Assembly: GCF_006716345.1 (NCBI RefSeq)
Contig: NZ_VFOX01000001.1
Span: 1,116,001-1,180,000 of the forward strand
Direction of reading: 5' to 3'
From: Microbacterium saperdae
GTDB taxonomy: Bacteria; Actinomycetota; Actinomycetes; Actinomycetales; Microbacteriaceae
DNA: 64,000 nucleotides
Of this stretch, positions 62,508-64,000 are shown one piece after another; position 1 is the first letter of the stretch, and each line of letters starts with the position of its first letter. The position numbers and the translations under genes are program-made. Below the pieces are notes generated by a model, which made no database searches, was not told the origin of the DNA, and saw only the letters and a program-made list of their open reading frames with translations.

Positions 62508-64000
62508 CCGCAACCGCCGCGGACAACGCCGCGGGTGAAGCCTCCCGTTGCGCCCGCTGCGATCGCCTCGTCCGGGACCGGTACGAGCGGGTTGAAGGGG
62601 CTGGCGAGGTCGTCCTGGTCTGGATTCGCCGATGGCCGGACGGGTTGATCTGCTCCGGTTGCTTCGCGACCGCGATGGAGACCTACGGGATCTGCGACGG
62701 CTGCGGCACCGACCGTCTCCTGCCCGGCGTCGGCCCCGCTGGGCAGCGTTGGTGCACCGACTGCGCGGGTGGGTTGGGCGACTTCACCTGCACTCGTTGC
62801 GGCCGAGAAGGGTGGCGCGAGCACGCCGGCATCTGCGGCTGGTGCGTGTTGCAGGACCGCGTCGACGAGATCCTGGACGACGGCACTGGCAGGGTCCGGA
62901 TCGAGCTGATGCCTCTGGCGGCGCTGATCATCAGCATGAAGCGTCCCCGGTCTGGCATCCTCTGGCTCAGCCGCCCCGAGCCGCGAAGCGTGCTGCGCGC
63001 GATCGCCCGCGACGAGGTCCCGCTCACGCACGAGGGCATCCACAGCCTCCCGCATCGCCGGTCCACCGTCTATATCCGTGATCTCATGGTCACCGCCGGT
63101 ATCCTCCCGCCGATCGATAAGTCCCTCTTCTACTTCGAGCAATGGTCGCGCAGCTGGCTCGACGAGCTTCCTGACCCTGAGCAGCGCAAGATGTTCCGGC
63201 TGTTCATCACCTGGCACTACCTACGCGTCTTCCGAGAACGCATCGACGCGCGCGGCGAGCTCGGCTACGCCGCCCCGCAGATCGCTCGGCATCAACTCCG
63301 CACCGCCGCTACGTTCGTCGCTGGCCTCGCCGAGCAAGGGCGGACCCTGGCGGAGGCCACCCAAGCAGATCTCGACCGCCTCTTCGCCGAGGGCACTCCG
63401 CGACTGCGCGACACCGTCCACCCATTCCTACGCTGGACGATGAATACTCGGCGCATGCCGAAGCTCGAACTACCGCCTCCCGTCAAACGGCCTGTTGCGC
63501 TCATGACTCAACAGCGTCGCATCGAGCTCATCCGTAAGGTTCATGACGGCGACGGCATGGAACTCACCGACCGAGTACTCGCCCTGTTCGTCCTGCTCTA
63601 CGCCCAGCCCCTCACACGCATCCAGCAGCTCACCATCGACGACATCGGCATCGACGACGAGGGGAACCTCCTGGTCCGGCTCGGCGATCCACCGATACCG
63701 GTCCCCGCACCGTTCGCCGACATCATCCGCAAACACGTCGCCGCCCGACGGAACCAGACCACCGCGACCAACAAGACGAGTCCCTGGCTGTTCCCCGGAC
63801 GCGCGTCCGGGTGGCCGCTGCACACCACGTCGATCAGAGACAGGCTCCACAACCTCGGCATCCCGAACCTCAGCAATCGAAGCCGCGCGATCCGCGAGCT
63901 ACTCCGCCAAGCCCCGGCGATCATCGTCGCAGGGATGCTCGGCTACAGCCCAACCGGCAGCGAGCGGATCGCCACCGAATACGGCGTCACTTGGCAGCAA
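62504..64000 (+). CDS. Zinc-ribbon recombinase-like protein, runs off the window
   Basis: GTG start overlapping the HTH stop (GTGA); open to the last base, at least 499 residues. N-terminal part has four Cys-pair modules: CARCDRL, CSGCF, CDGCGTDRLL and WCTDCAGGLGDFTCTRCGREGW then GWCVLQD, as in zinc ribbons. The C-terminal region from about 320 has a recombinase-like scaffold (LFVLLYAQPLTRIQQLTIDDI, then HTTSIRDRLHNLGIP and MLGYSPTGSERIATEYGVTW), with Arg I and a candidate Tyr, but the HxxR His and the LGH are changed. A partner of the upstream recombinase, perhaps with reduced catalysis. Confidence 0.8.
   Translation, partial: MTATAADNAAGEASRCARCDRLVRDRYERVEGAGEVVLVWIRRWPDGLICSGCFATAMETYGICDGCGTDRLLPGVGPAGQRWCTDCAGGLGDFTCTRCGREGWREHAGICGWCVLQDRVDEILDDGTGRVRIELMPLAALIISMKRPRSGILWLSRPEPRSVLRAIARDEVPLTHEGIHSLPHRRSTVYIRDLMVTAGILPPIDKSLFYFEQWSRSWLDELPDPEQRKMFRLFITWHYLRVFRERIDARGELGYAAPQIARHQLRTAATFVAGLAEQGRTLAEATQADLDRLFAEGTPRLRDTVHPFLRWTMNTRRMPKLELPPPVKRPVALMTQQRRIELIRKVHDGDGMELTDRVLALFVLLYAQPLTRIQQLTIDDIGIDDEGNLLVRLGDPPIPVPAPFADIIRKHVAARRNQTTATNKTSPWLFPGRASGWPLHTTSIRDRLHNLGIPNLSNRSRAIRELLRQAPAIIVAGMLGYSPTGSERIATEYGVTWQQ

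Overview
The window is high-GC DNA from an actinobacterium. The best guess is Microbacteriaceae and probably Microbacterium, judged from the protein families (Der, a NUDIX-NYN fusion, DUF222/HNH, SCO6880-type conjugation genes, class Ib NrdIEF) and from the frequent GTG/TTG starts and ATGA/GTGA gene overlaps. The genus is an inference.

Regions: (1) 1-5783 is ordinary chromosome: the C-terminal part of the GTPase gene der, a NUDIX-NYN fusion, a frameshifted DUF222-HNH gene, and a run of small genes (S4 RNA-binding, YhhN, unknown, helix-hairpin-helix, GNAT). (2) 5891-6209 is a tRNA-Pro(GGG) gene preceded by two tandem 80-bp copies of its own 5' half and followed by a strong terminator. (3) 6276-14778 is an accessory patch: a decayed DDE-transposase-like gene behind two tyrosine-recombinase-like genes and a small ORF, then a helicase-associated-domain protein, a metallophosphoesterase/MbcA-ParS-like pair, a DUF4238 protein and the remains of an endonuclease gene. 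(4) 14779-29103 is a carbohydrate locus: ribokinase, a Tat-exported glycoside hydrolase, nucleoside hydrolase, LacI regulator, two GH78 alpha-L-rhamnosidases and a complete sugar ABC importer without its ATPase. An identical 16-bp palindrome sits in both divergent promoter regions and is very probably the LacI operator. (5) 29482-49692 is an integrated conjugative element (ICE), almost all on the minus strand: integrase, excisionase, SSB, T4CP, VirB4, SCO6880, TrbL/VirB6, two small pilin-like proteins, an M23 peptidase, ParB, DUF2637 and a frameshifted primase-polymerase. No relaxase is recognisable. (6) 49793-59407 carries an AraC regulator, an FMN reductase, class Ib ribonucleotide reductase (nrdI-nrdE-nrdF), a Mn/Zn-type ABC importer and two DtxR-family regulators. 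This looks like one metal-homeostasis module: manganese import together with the Mn-dependent reductase. (7) 59510-64000 holds an orphan DNA methyltransferase and a recombinase - HTH - zinc-ribbon recombinase-like operon that runs off the window and has palindromes over its promoter.

The most unusual signals are: a short asymmetric leader element (about CGYACCTGWCCGG) found 26-92 nt upstream of nearly every independently started ICE gene, and also upstream of the methyltransferase at 60586, which suggests that the metal/RNR module is ICE cargo; a shared C-terminal tail (about LxxxLAxREaxLDPe) on five otherwise unrelated ICE proteins including SSB, a possible translocation signal; and a perfect 19-bp inverted repeat with nested stems between trbL and the SCO6880 gene. 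Three genes carry apparent frameshifts, which could be real decay or assembly errors.
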